From NCBI GenBank assembly GCA_000333855.2, contig CM007342.1, positions 1-64,000 of the forward strand: 64,000 bases of DNA. Direction: 5' to 3'. The DNA is from Endotrypanum monterogeii. Lineage: Eukaryota > Euglenozoa > Kinetoplastea > Trypanosomatida > Trypanosomatidae. Made by a program: the position numbers and the translations under genes. Position 1 is the stretch's first letter, and each line of letters begins with the position of its first letter. Below the pieces are notes generated by a model that saw nothing but the letters and a program-made list of their open reading frames with translations, made no database searches and was not told the DNA's origin. Below, piece after piece: positions 22,174 through 32,148 of the stretch.

Positions 22174-23043
22174 TTACTCTCTGCTCTCAGCATCCTCTGC
22201 GTCTAGCCGCTGTTGAAGGGCTTGCATCATCCGACACCGGCCTCCGTTTGTTGACAGATCACTTCCGGAGAAAGTTCTTGAAGGCTGCGCTACGGGCTCT
22301 CCTGTTGATTCTAGGGAATGCGATGGCATCGCTGTAGGCTTTGTGAGAAATCTGCTTTCATCGGTCGCCGGTAGAAATGAATCGACCCGTTGCTGCGAGG
22401 ACAGAAAAGGCGTGCGAAAGATGTGTTGCAATCGAGAAGCTTTCTTGTGACCAAGCCCTGGAATGTCTTGCCACTCTGCCGCCTCACTCGTGATCACATC
22501 TGCGATGCACATTTTACGGTTGGCCATACGCACTACGTCGTTGCGGGTCACAACCTGGGGAGTCTGTGTGAGAGCTTCGATGAGCACTGGCAAAGGCGCA
22601 TTCCCGTATTGCGGATGCGGTGCCCCACTGTACTCGACTGACGTCACCGAGGATGTTGCGAGACTCATCAAGTACTGAACGGCGTCGTCCACAAGCCACA
22701 CGAGGACGAGTCCGCAGTGTTCTGCTACACCGCACTCAAGATTGAGCCATGACAGGGTTTCGAGAGACACCTCAGCCTCCGTTTCCATGCGAATCATGAG
22801 AATGACCGGCTGAGTGCCAGATTTCTGACGCGCTGCTTGGATGCGGTGCACCAGTGCTGCCTGGTGATGCTGGACCCCGGTGCTGTGTATGTCGTAGTAG
22901 AGCAACGATGACACACCACTGACAAAGTCGCAGTGCTGCAGTGACTCGTTGACAACGACACGCACGCCGCGGCGCTGCCGCAAACGTTGGGTTACCTCAT
23001 GGTTCAGGCAACGTGTACCCACCGTGATCACAGTGGTGCTCAT
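22174..23043 (-). CDS. ERCC1: ERCC1/Rad10-family DNA repair protein
   Basis: The 289-residue product matches ERCC1 (yeast Rad10), the non-catalytic partner of XPF in the 5'-flap endonuclease of nucleotide excision repair. The central nuclease-like domain (residues about 1-130) shows the ERCC1 pattern: LLYYDIHSTGVQHH where ERCC1 has 'LRYHNLHPDYIH', then a hydrophobic strand VILMIRMET, and CGLVLVWLVDDAVQYL where ERCC1 has 'ILAWSPEEAGRYL'. The XPF-type catalytic motif E-R-K is absent, as in ERCC1. Residues 170-213 form the double helix-hairpin-helix, including IPGLGHKKASRLQHIF and TPFL. The long N-terminal extension and XPA-binding part of human ERCC1 are missing; instead about 75 polar residues follow the HhH. 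The start is the ATG at 23041-23043; the frame runs open to 23073 with no other ATG, then an in-frame TGA. Confidence 0.88.
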   Translation of the reverse strand: MSTTVITVGTRCLNHEVTQRLRQRRGVRVVVNESLQHCDFVSGVSSLLYYDIHSTGVQHHQAALVHRIQAARQKSGTQPVILMIRMETEAEVSLETLSWLNLECGVAEHCGLVLVWLVDDAVQYLMSLATSSVTSVEYSGAPHPQYGNAPLPVLIEALTQTPQVVTRNDVVRMANRKMCIADVITSEAAEWQDIPGLGHKKASRLQHIFRTPFLSSQQRVDSFLPATDESRFLTKPTAMPSHSLESTGEPVAQPSRTFSGSDLSTNGGRCRMMQALQQRLDAEDAESRE

Positions 23044-25341
23044 CGAGTCTGGCCAGGGTAGAATGTCGCCCAAGATTCACAGTGACCAGGACGGTGAGCT
23101 CATAAAAGCTCGAAAAAATGAGAGAATTTCGGCAGGTCACGTTGACATGCAGATGACCTACACCCAGAGCCATTACCGTACATGTCCACTTTTTTTTTCC
23201 GACTCTCTTGCTCCTCGCCTTCGTCCCCGATACAGAACAATAAAACAAGCACCTCAATGTGAAACAAACACCAAATAATAGTGGGGCAGGGGTTGAGTAC
23301 GTGGTGAATATCGAAAGGTTTGATGATTAAATATGTTTATCTAAACGGGCAAAGGAATCGCGATGAGCAAATGCAAGCGAGACGGTGTAGGCCGGCATAC
23401 CCACGGAGGTATCAGCGGAATGGTCGATTTTGAGGCGAAGAGATCGGATAACAGAGGATCGGTTGAAGGGGCGGTTGTTCGCCGTATCTGGGACTGTACC
23501 ATGAAAGCATCCCAGATGAAAAAAAAAAAAAAAAGATACACTCGATTCGTCTTATCACCAGCCGTTCTCAGACATAAGGAGCTACGCGGCAGTGACGTGT
23601 TTAGAGGTTACGTTGCAACGTTTCTTTTGCCCCCGTTAAGGTTTCTACAAAGCAATTGAATCTGCCCTCATGCACAAGTGGTGAAAAAGTCTCTGGGGAT
23701 CTGGAGCAAAGAAATCCAGATGCACATAGAGTGTTTCCAGAAGCGGCAGAAACAGAGCTCGGTAGCATTTTTTTTCTTGCGAAGCTGATTGTTTTCTACC
23801 ATACAGTATCAAATGAGGCTGACGCCGCCCACGACCCCCCTACTTCTTTCCCAGGAGGCGCATTGCTTTCTGAAAACGACAAGAGGAGGAGGGTCGAAGG
23901 AGCAGTGCACTACTCTCACTGACCGGAGAACCTCGGACCCCAGATCTGCTACGCCTCTCCGTCATAGGCTATCGCAGGCTCTCTTTCATAATGTCGCTCG
24001 CCACTGAGAGATTATGTAATGGTTTCTCCCAGCCAGCCGAACCTCTGCACTAGGCAATGAATGGCGGTAAAGGTAGACTTTTTTTTCCTCGACACTACTC
24101 TCCGCGCCTCTCTGGGAGACAGTCGTCTGAGTCCCTGAATGCGTCTCTGAGGCGTCCATACCGACATTTTCGCAGCTGACATCAAAGAAAATCGGATTTT
24201 GTTTCTCACCAGCCCCCGACGTGAACGTTAGCTGAACATACTACCACTGAGAGTTATGCAGACCGTACAGAGGAACGCTAGTGTGGTTTTTAGAACATGG
24301 AAAGGGCACTTTTTAGGACTCTTTCTCCCTTTGTCTCCCTCCGCCCCAACAATCGACTAATTTTGTAGAAAGCTGGGTTCGCTTCCGATCAGTCTGGGTG
24401 TTAGTGCGCATTGGTAAAAAAAAAAATGGTACACAAGGCAAAGATAGCACAAGAGAGCTAAAAATAATCACCACAGTTGCACGTGATTCTCGCTGACAAT
24501 GACACACAAACCATATCTATATACATATGTTTGTGTCCACACCACTGGCGCGCTCCTGCTTGGAACAAGTACAAGCAGAAGTGGTGCAGCTATGCCTTTC
24601 GGCTTCAATAGGACGCAAACTGGGTTTTAGTATTTGTGGAGTTTTTCTTACCTAAACTCACATTTTCAGGCAATCCGATTTACTGATACGTATGCAGCAA
24701 AAGCCACAGCGACGAAAAAAAAAAGTTGGGAGATGAGACCCCTCTCGAAAAGAAAAAAAATCGAACAGTTAAGCATTTAAAATTTGTTTACTGAGCGCCT
24801 CGACGTTTTTTCCCCAGATGGAGAGGGATCCCATTGTCCACCCGCACACAAATAAACGCGTGTACACAGAGCGCGCGTAACAGTTGGACCATCAAAGTGA
24901 CGCGAAAAACAAAAAACAAAGAGCGCACATGAACAGAGCCATGCAACCTAGCAATGAACAAGCCTAGACATACACTTCGCAAAGAGAGACGCATACGCAC
25001 ACATACAACTTAAAAAAAAAAAAAAAGGCCGTGAAGTGAGAAAGATGAACAGTATCAGCGCCACATCAGGTGTTCTCGTCACGGAAGAGTAAAGGAGAGG
25101 GCAGTGGTAGTGGCAGCGTACGAAGGGAGGAGAAAAGAAGCAGATCAGGAAACCGCTGAATGAGCTATACAGTCACCTCCACACACAGCTTCTTCGCAAA
25201 AAATAATAATAATAAAAAAGGGTGATTGCCAAAGGTGTTCGCTCAACCAGCAGTGTTGATTTTAGCGGATATGCACCCGTTGTTTAGCACTACTATTTTC
25301 TCCACACGTCCAGTATGAAGAGATCTGCTTGCCTCCCAGGC
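23044..25341. other. 2.3 kb intergenic region
   Basis: The interval spans the 5' side of ERCC1 and the 3' UTR of the DnaJ-like gene. A-runs lie at 23520-23534, 24418-24426 and 25012-25026. Two + strand frames (23363-23659, 23656-23922) have fairly protein-like composition but oppose the transcription direction, and the second starts at TTG, so I do not call genes. Confidence 0.55.
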
Positions 25342-26343
25342 CTACTGAACAGTGCACCCCTGTTGGCGTCCCTGATTTTCATCCTCGTCCTCCGCGTCTC
25401 TCCTGAGCTCCTCTTCTAGGATGGACAGATCCTCTCGAGTGACGTAACATACCTCACCGGCATCTTGTTTCGGGGCAACGTCCACACTCTTCGGCGGCGG
25501 TAACGCTTGGCGCAGCAACATCACTTGCTCTCCTTCCAGGCGTTCAGGATAGTCGATTGTGAACTCGATTATCAGGTGTCCAAACTTGCGATCCTGTTTG
25601 TACACCGGCATGCCCTCGTGCGTGACACACCTCACATCGCCCGGCTTCGTAATGACACCACGTGGTTGCCGCACAACTAGCTCTCGCCCGTCAAGGTGGG
25701 TAAATTTGAACTGAAATCCGCAAAGAGCTTCTGCAAGAGAAATGTGATGCTCCATGTGCAAGTCGGCACCGTCTCGGGTGAAGAATTCGTGCTTCGCTTC
25801 CTGTAGCACGACGGTCAGATCTCCCGGGGTATCTACCCCGGGATCTTCGTCGGCCATCCGTGGTAAGATGATTCGCTGAAGGTGTTTCATTCCTTTCTCC
25901 ACAACGACATCCACAGAGGCTTCCACTACAGCCGTCTTACTACCCGAACAACGACTGCAGAGGTTCCGCGGGTCCATCGTTTCGCCAGATCCCTGGCAGG
26001 CGTCGCAAACTACTTGCATTTGCTGTATCATCATACCCATCTGTTGCAGAATCATACGTGAGCCGTTGCCCCGACACTCGGTGCACGTATTGTTCCTTCG
26101 CACGGATTTTTTCTTCTTGGCGCCGCTACCTTTGCAGTCCGGACATATAATAGTACGCAAGCGTGTCACCTGCACTCTTTTCCCATTGTAAAGGTCTTCA
26201 AGGGTGACAGGTAAAGCATGCACGGCATCACGACTCCGAGCGCTTCGCTGGCCACGCATACCGCGACTGCCAGCAAAGACAGGGCCACCCATGCCCCCGC
26301 TGAACATGGCGTTCAGCATGTCCTCCATGCCTCCTCCGAACAT
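25342..26343 (-). CDS. J-less type I Hsp40 (DnaJ-like) with CaaX box
   Basis: The 333-residue product has everything of a type I Hsp40 except the J domain. It begins in a Gly/Met/Phe-rich stretch (MFGGGMEDMLNAMFSGGMGG) like the G/F linker of Ydj1/DNAJA. Residues 67-135 form the four-repeat zinc domain: CPDCKGSG, CTECRGNG, CDACQGSG and a degenerate CSRCSGSK. Two beta-sandwich client-binding domains follow, with LPRMADEDPGVDTPGDLTVVLQ-type and HEFFTRDGADLHMEHHISL-type blocks. The last four residues, CTVQ, are a CaaX motif with Gln, as in yeast Ydj1 (CASQ), predicting farnesylation and membrane attachment. There is an in-frame TGA five codons before the ATG, and the first AG after the upstream pyrimidine tract lies 7 bases before it. 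No HPD tripeptide context is visible upstream, so the missing J domain is not an obvious frameshift. It may act as a client-binding partner rather than an Hsp70 activator. Confidence 0.9.
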   Translation of the reverse strand: MFGGGMEDMLNAMFSGGMGGPVFAGSRGMRGQRSARSRDAVHALPVTLEDLYNGKRVQVTRLRTIICPDCKGSGAKKKKSVRRNNTCTECRGNGSRMILQQMGMMIQQMQVVCDACQGSGETMDPRNLCSRCSGSKTAVVEASVDVVVEKGMKHLQRIILPRMADEDPGVDTPGDLTVVLQEAKHEFFTRDGADLHMEHHISLAEALCGFQFKFTHLDGRELVVRQPRGVITKPGDVRCVTHEGMPVYKQDRKFGHLIIEFTIDYPERLEGEQVMLLRQALPPPKSVDVAPKQDAGEVCYVTREDLSILEEELRRDAEDEDENQGRQQGCTVQ

Positions 26344-26350
26344 TGTGTGG

Positions 26351-26352
26351 CT
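26351..26352 (-). promoter_or_regulatory. Predicted trans-splice acceptor of the J-less Hsp40
   Basis: On the minus strand a T/C-rich tract (complement of about 26400-26430) is followed by no AG until this one, 7 bases before the ATG. It indicates the mRNA starts at the G/F region rather than at a missing upstream J domain. Confidence 0.55.
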
Positions 26353-27160
26353 AAGTCACAGAAACGGTACACGAGCGGGACAATCAGCGCGGGACGATGA
26401 GACAGAAAAAGGTAGGAAAAATAAAATCTACAGACACCGACGTGAAGATCAATCAAAATATGAGCACGTACACACAAACGCACCTGCTTATTACATGAGG
26501 GGGGGGGGAACTATTTAACAAGTCATATACACGGACACAAAAAACAAACAAAAAAGTGTCGTTTTCGTGTACAGCCAGAGCGAGGCGTGTGTGGTGAGTG
26601 GGCGCGAAGAGATAAATGGTGGGAATGGGAGGATATAGAGCGTGAAAGGATAAATTTTGGACTTCATTCGAGCATAGAGGTATTCAAAAAGAATGTACGC
26701 CTTTCCACACATAATAATTGAGTGATTAGCATTGTCAATTCCTCTACGCACATTTTTTTTTTTTTTTTTGAGGGGAGGTGAGGGTACCAGTCACACTATC
26801 GGACACTTGCAATGTCTTTGAGGGTTGTGAAAATGCGTTCAAAGGACGACCTGCCACGAACATCAAAAATAATTATATTTGTATATATATCTTTAGTACC
26901 CAATCTGAGAAACTTTTTGCTTTTTCTTAGCGTTGTTCCCTCCCTTTTCTCTAAGCCATACACGCACGAGTCCTTTGTTTCCGTTGCTTGCCAACCATCG
27001 ATTACTCGAAGGAGCAAGGGTAGGGGGGCAGAAAACGATTAGCAGCGGGGAACAAAATAAATTTATTCGAACGGCAGTACTCGTTGAAAAGGAGCGAGCC
27101 CTTGACGACGACTCCACCACAGTTGCTTCGTGGTCGATTTGACGGCGCGCCACGCAGCTG
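26353..27160. other. Intergenic region between CGM1 and the J-less Hsp40
   Basis: About 0.8 kb with a G9-10 run near 26499-26508 and a T19 run at 26752-26769. Short frames on both strands have no recognisable product. Confidence 0.6.
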
Positions 27161-30100
27161 TTACGCCTTGATTTTCTCGAAGGCGAATAGTCGATAGAGC
27201 CCCACCGCAGCTTGCTCGTCTAATGAGAGGAGCGAGTCAGCAACACCACCATCACTCGCACGTTTCCGGTGAAGCTCCTGCACCAAGACTTTGCCCACCT
27301 CTGTATCTTTGTGCTGGTTGTAGTAGTGTAAAAAATTGTCCTCGAGAACCAGCTTTAGGTGATGCTTCCCACACAACGCCACGAACGCATCCCATGGTAC
27401 CAAGTATTCTGTCAAATTTTGTACGCTTCGCTCCACCGTTGTGGTGTAAGGGAGACCAAAGGAGAGCCCAGCAGGCTCGAAATTAATGGACTGGAGGTCT
27501 TGGAACACTTCGTCGCTGAAGCGCACACGGTACACGTCATTGCCAAATTCGGCACCGTGTTCCCTGGCACGGCAGAGAACCTCGTTATCGCTTACGGTGG
27601 TACCGACAAACCTGCCGTGAGGTGTCAAAGTGTCTGCGATTGCCTTGACAAAGTACTGTATGCCCTCCTTGGTACGGCACCCGTAGTGCATTGAGAACTG
27701 ACATGAGATGAGCTGGAATGGCCCTCTCTTCACGAGGTCGTGTCGCAGCCTCGACGTCGTATCGAAGGCATCGTGAACGGCAAAATAAGCTGGAAAACCC
27801 CTCTGCTTCTTGCCATTCACCTTTAAGCTTTGCCCCTCTGAGGTGCTGTAGCGCGCCGCCGCCTCCGCGACGCACTCAACGGAAGCATCTGTCATGAAAA
27901 GAAATGCTGGATGGATGTGCTGCCACTTCAGGAGGTCTCCCCCGCGGCCACAGCAGAGGTCTAACACATGCAGCTTTGCCGGCGGTTTCAGAGCGCGTCG
28001 GATTGACGCTGCCGTAGTAGTGAGAAGCACCGACTTTACCCAATTATTGAATCGCCGAAGTCTGCTGCGCTCTTCACTGACGAGATCCTTCGCCCGCGTG
28101 CCGTAGTGGCGGCTTGTTTTGGTGGTCTCCTCGCAGGATGCTGGGTGGCTGACAACAAGTGGTGCGTCTCTCCTTTTCTGCAACAGAGTGGCAGCATCGG
28201 ATGTCGTGCGGTGCCGCAGGAGCCAGTCAAGGTGTTCGATAACGTTGTCAAATAAGGCCTCCTTGTTATTTCCTCGGGGATTGGTGTGAATGATCTCCCA
28301 GTGGCCGCTTTCACTGTCAAAGAAGGCGTCAACGACATAGTCCGACCACGCATAGCACCCGCCAGAGTTCGCCAACTCAATATAAAGGGCCTCCTCGAGA
28401 GTAGGCCCCGATGCATCACCTCGGGCACTTTGTTGATAGCCGAGTCCGAAGCAGTCACGGATTTTCCGGAGAGGAAACGGCAGCGGAAACATGACCGTTT
28501 TGTTTGATGCGTTTGTGTAGGCGTTCAGGTAGAGCTCAGTGTTTCCGCGACTCTCGCGGATAGCGCGCAGCGACAGCTTAGCCGTCGCACACCTCTCAGC
28601 CTCGCTACCATCCAGTGAGGTTGAGGCCGTCGCTAACGCTGCCACTGACCCAATGCGCGCGAAAGCGGCGGATTCCAAAGCATCAGCTCGTCTCTTAGCG
28701 TCTTCTTTCCCCAGTTGCAGTAGATCTAACAAATGGGGGAGGGACACGTCCTCGACGAGACTCTCATAGACTGAGATGGCGGTGATGATGGAGTTGGCTC
28801 CAATCTTGTCCGGTCGAAGGCGCTGCACAAACCAGCGCTGTGTCGCCTGGTCATAGGCACACTCGGCCACCACAGCTGCATCCACCGGTATCTCGAAGCC
28901 GTGAGGGTTTAAGATGTGCATCGGCTTGCGCAGCCGCCAGTGTCCTGCGACGTCGTCGCGATGACCGTAGTTCTTCTTGACGAAAAAAAGAGACACTGTG
29001 TACACATCTGGTTGCTTGTCAGATGCCTGAAGCAGCCAATCGATGGACAACAGATGCCGCCACTTCCACTTGATCTGAGTGCTGCTGGAGCCGACAGTCA
29101 CGGGAAATTCATCCGGGGTAAAAATGAGGCCATCGTTCTCGGTTGGGCCATGAGGGCCGTCATAAAGGAAGCATTGCGACGCTTCACAGTACCGAAGCTT
29201 GGCAAGACAGGAGCCGATGTCGTGAAGCGCCCACATGTCTTTGGCATACCACATTACGTAGTTGAATGTTTCAGTGGTGTCGGGCATCGCGCACGTTTGA
29301 ACAACCTTCTTAAGTGCCTCATAGCGCTCTGTCATAGTGCTATTGGCCAAGTTCACCGGCTCTTCGTTTGCTGCAGGGGTGTAGGCATACAGATCAAATG
29401 CCCCAAGAACTAAACGGGGCACCACATACGAATCTGTGAGGGGCTGGTGGACACACATCAGCTCCGCATCCATCACAAAAGTCTTGTATTGCAGAGAAGT
29501 GTGGTCATCCATGAAAAGATAGGGGGCGTCCAGCGAGCGATCCACTGCGTAGGCGAAGTGACGACCACGCCGCTGGCGTCTCAACGTGACCGCAGCTGGA
29601 AAAGATACGTTTTTAGAGGCATCGACGGCTTTCAACGTGAATAACTCCGACTCAGATGGCGGCAGAATTCCGCATTGCTCAAGAGTGCAAATCCACGATC
29701 CGAGGGTGACTGGTACGCAAGTGGCGGCACCTGCATCGTCACTGCCGGACTCACGCAGCGCATGGCGTGCTTTCTCGAGTGCCAATACGCTCCCGAGGTG
29801 CGAAACATTTACCAGAGTGGCGCTTAGGCTGCACGCATTCTCTATTTCCCACACAGGAAAAGAAGGCGTCCACATGGATACCACCACAACTCGAATACCA
29901 TCACTCTTTTCGGTAAGCGTGTACGACTGCTGGTGCAGTAGAGCTGCGTCCTTTTTAGAAAAGGGCGTGCACATTGGGCCCGGGAACTCGGTATCCTTGA
30001 TGTTTGCTGTCACTGTGGCGTGACGCAGCACAGTCTGGAGCATTTCTTTAGAGCAGGACGAGACGTCAGTAAGCATGCTCGCCATTGCACCTAGAACGTT

Positions 30101-30241
30101 TACCATCTGTGAGTCGGAGATATGCGCCTCGCCAGCGGCGTGCACAGCATGGTACCATGCATCGTTTGCTTGACAGCACCATCTGAGATGTGGCTGGTTC
30201 TTGTTTGCTTCGCTTAGTAGCTGTAGGCTTTGCAGTTGCAT
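27161..30241 (-). CDS. CGM1: mRNA cap guanylyltransferase-methyltransferase (CGM1)
   Basis: The 1026-residue fusion enzyme adds GMP to the 5' end of RNA and methylates the cap guanine at N7; its T. brucei counterpart CGM1 acts on the spliced-leader RNA, whose cap 4 is carried to every mRNA. Guanylyltransferase motifs appear in order: I, EKSDGIR with the GMP-accepting Lys112; III, MDAEL (256-260); IV, ENDGLIF (367-373); V, IKWKW (389-393); and VI, RWFVQRLRPDK (468-478). The methyltransferase half has the SAM-binding loop VLDLCCGRGGD (758-768) and CQFSMHYGC, the cap-methyltransferase 'Q-F-x-x-H-Y' motif. The triphosphatase is separate, as in trypanosomes. The start is the ATG at 30239-30241: the 28 codons upstream have no ATG, and an AG after TTTTCTTTTCCTTG lies 6 bases ahead of it. 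A 14 kb gene-free interval precedes it. Confidence 0.95.
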   Translation of the reverse strand: MQLQSLQLLSEANKNQPHLRWCCQANDAWYHAVHAAGEAHISDSQMVNVLGAMASMLTDVSSCSKEMLQTVLRHATVTANIKDTEFPGPMCTPFSKKDAALLHQQSYTLTEKSDGIRVVVVSMWTPSFPVWEIENACSLSATLVNVSHLGSVLALEKARHALRESGSDDAGAATCVPVTLGSWICTLEQCGILPPSESELFTLKAVDASKNVSFPAAVTLRRQRRGRHFAYAVDRSLDAPYLFMDDHTSLQYKTFVMDAELMCVHQPLTDSYVVPRLVLGAFDLYAYTPAANEEPVNLANSTMTERYEALKKVVQTCAMPDTTETFNYVMWYAKDMWALHDIGSCLAKLRYCEASQCFLYDGPHGPTENDGLIFTPDEFPVTVGSSSTQIKWKWRHLLSIDWLLQASDKQPDVYTVSLFFVKKNYGHRDDVAGHWRLRKPMHILNPHGFEIPVDAAVVAECAYDQATQRWFVQRLRPDKIGANSIITAISVYESLVEDVSLPHLLDLLQLGKEDAKRRADALESAAFARIGSVAALATASTSLDGSEAERCATAKLSLRAIRESRGNTELYLNAYTNASNKTVMFPLPFPLRKIRDCFGLGYQQSARGDASGPTLEEALYIELANSGGCYAWSDYVVDAFFDSESGHWEIIHTNPRGNNKEALFDNVIEHLDWLLRHRTTSDAATLLQKRRDAPLVVSHPASCEETTKTSRHYGTRAKDLVSEERSRLRRFNNWVKSVLLTTTAASIRRALKPPAKLHVLDLCCGRGGDLLKWQHIHPAFLFMTDASVECVAEAAARYSTSEGQSLKVNGKKQRGFPAYFAVHDAFDTTSRLRHDLVKRGPFQLISCQFSMHYGCRTKEGIQYFVKAIADTLTPHGRFVGTTVSDNEVLCRAREHGAEFGNDVYRVRFSDEVFQDLQSINFEPAGLSFGLPYTTTVERSVQNLTEYLVPWDAFVALCGKHHLKLVLEDNFLHYYNQHKDTEVGKVLVQELHRKRASDGGVADSLLSLDEQAAVGLYRLFAFEKIKA

Positions 30242-30247
30242 GGTATG

Positions 30248-30249
30248 CT
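30248..30249 (-). promoter_or_regulatory. Predicted trans-splice acceptor of CGM1
   Basis: The minus strand reads TTTTCTTTTCCTTGAG directly before CATACC and the ATG. This gives a 6-base 5' UTR and supports the start at 30241. An AG just before the tract could be used alternatively. Confidence 0.5.
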
Positions 30250-30976
30250 CAAGGAAAAGAAAACTGATATCTTCAAGGGCCAGGATGACGGAAAACAACG
30301 ACCCAGCTGCACGCGGAACCGTCAACTCGCCAGCACTCTAGCGTTCTTCTTTGAATCGAAGAAATCGACTGGTGGGACGCGATGCCGGGTGTTTTCCGTT
30401 TTCTCTTTTGGTCGATGACACAATGGCCAACGCGGACACAGACGGACCAGTAGCTTAGTGGGTCTGTGTAGGTATGGGCGATGTGCGTGGGCGCGTGATT
30501 TTGTTATAGGGAGAGGGAAATACGACAACTGCGAATGCCTGACAATTCATGCTTGGTAGACCCACAAAGACGCGTAAATGTGTTTGATACCTTCTCAAGA
30601 AAAAAAAAAGGAGGTGAGGTGATAAACAACAATTGCTGAATTACGTCGACATTACAAGGGAGGTAGTTGTCAAAGACCCCGCCTTGTTTCTCACACGACT
30701 GCTTCCTCTGACGGCACATCAACGGCGCCTGAGGGCGAAGGGCTTCGAGAAACCTTTTCCCTTTATATTATGTACTCGTTCGTGACGAGCATGGTTTGGG
30801 TTTATACTCGCTTCACCTCGCGCCCTTCTCACCTTCTACCCTTTCCTTGCGATCGACTGCGGTAGAGGAATCGAAAGAGGCGTGAAACGGCTGCGAGTCT
30901 CAGAACAGGAGAGATGCGCATACACGCACAGTGTGACTTCCAATTAGTTTGGCGATATTTAACACAATCAACATTG

Positions 30977-30978
<2 letters not shown>

Positions 30979-31009
<31 letters not shown>
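30979..31009. repeat. AT dinucleotide microsatellite
   Basis: Perfect alternating AT over about 31 bases. Confidence 0.9.
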
Positions 31010-31014
<5 letters not shown>

Positions 31015-32124
31015 GCAACAACGAGTAGGTTTTCCTTGATTTTCTCTTCTCGCGAGAGGGCAGGCTTTTTTCTTATTCCCTTGACTTCACTAGGGCCTAC
31101 GGACGCATACCTTTGAATCCAAACCGAAAGGAAAAGGAGCTAATGTGCAAGTAAAGGCATAAATGCTTTTGGTAGATTTCCCTCTTCGACAGCCAACTGC
31201 TTAACAGTGGAAAGGATCAGGACACGCGACCACAAAAGCGGTTTCACGTTTCCCTGCGGTACTACTCAGGTTCCTTGGAGAAAAAAAAAGAAAAAAAAGG
31301 CTGGCGCGGGCATGTGTTTACATTCCGCACGGTCTTTGCGTATCCAATGAGTGAAGGCGCGTGTGCATAGAGATGTTGGGGAAAGACTGAAAAGACGGGA
31401 GGGAAAACGCGGTGGCGAGGAGGAGAAAAAAAAACTGTGGACGACAAAAATAACCACATGCACGGTGTTTTACCCAAGTCGAGCTGTGGTGGGAGTCCTT
31501 CAGGAAGACCGCCAGACTCTACCTAGGCGGAATGAACAGGGAGGAGAAACGAACGCGCGCCAGGGCTCCAACCGCACCTTCTTTGAGAAAGTCACGCAAC
31601 TTTCACTCATCACACATAAAACCATCGGCGCGCACAATGTGTATATAAATTGAAATATATATAACAGAAAAAAAAACAATTATGGTGATGGAAAAGCACC
31701 AAAAGATTGAATGCAAATAACATTTATAAAAAAGACACAACGCCACATTGGCCACACACACATTAGCACCCACGAACACCGGACGCATTAGAACGAGACG
31801 GATATCAACATCGGGAAGGTGACGGGTGTGGGGTAGTAGTAGTTGTGCGTAGAAAAATGAGGGAATTATGGGGGGGGGGAGGAAGGAGAGAGGGGTCGCA
31901 GACACCTGGCACGTCCATTGGTCAAGGAGAAAACCCCGGAATAATACAGGCCTGCTGAAAGCAAAGCAGACATCACGTAAAACAATTCAGTTTTGATGAC
32001 GATGCCTCACTCATTTGGTGACGATATTTCTGCCGACCTCAACTGCTTCTTTAAATGAGAAATTAGTGTAGAGCATTGCTAGAAAAATTGCAGCCACAAA
32101 GGCCTCTTCATAACAATTCCTACA

Positions 32125-32148
32125 CCCCCCCCCCAAAAAAAAAAAAAA
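32125..32148 (+). repeat. C10-A14 homopolymer junction
   Basis: Ten C followed directly by fourteen A. On the transcribed strand this is T14 then G10, an abrupt switch from a splice-like pyrimidine tract to a G run. Confidence 0.85.

Noticed and set aside
30445..30470. A-box-like TAGCTTAGTGG on the + strand
   Set aside because: No B box (GGTTCGANTCC) follows within tRNA distance.
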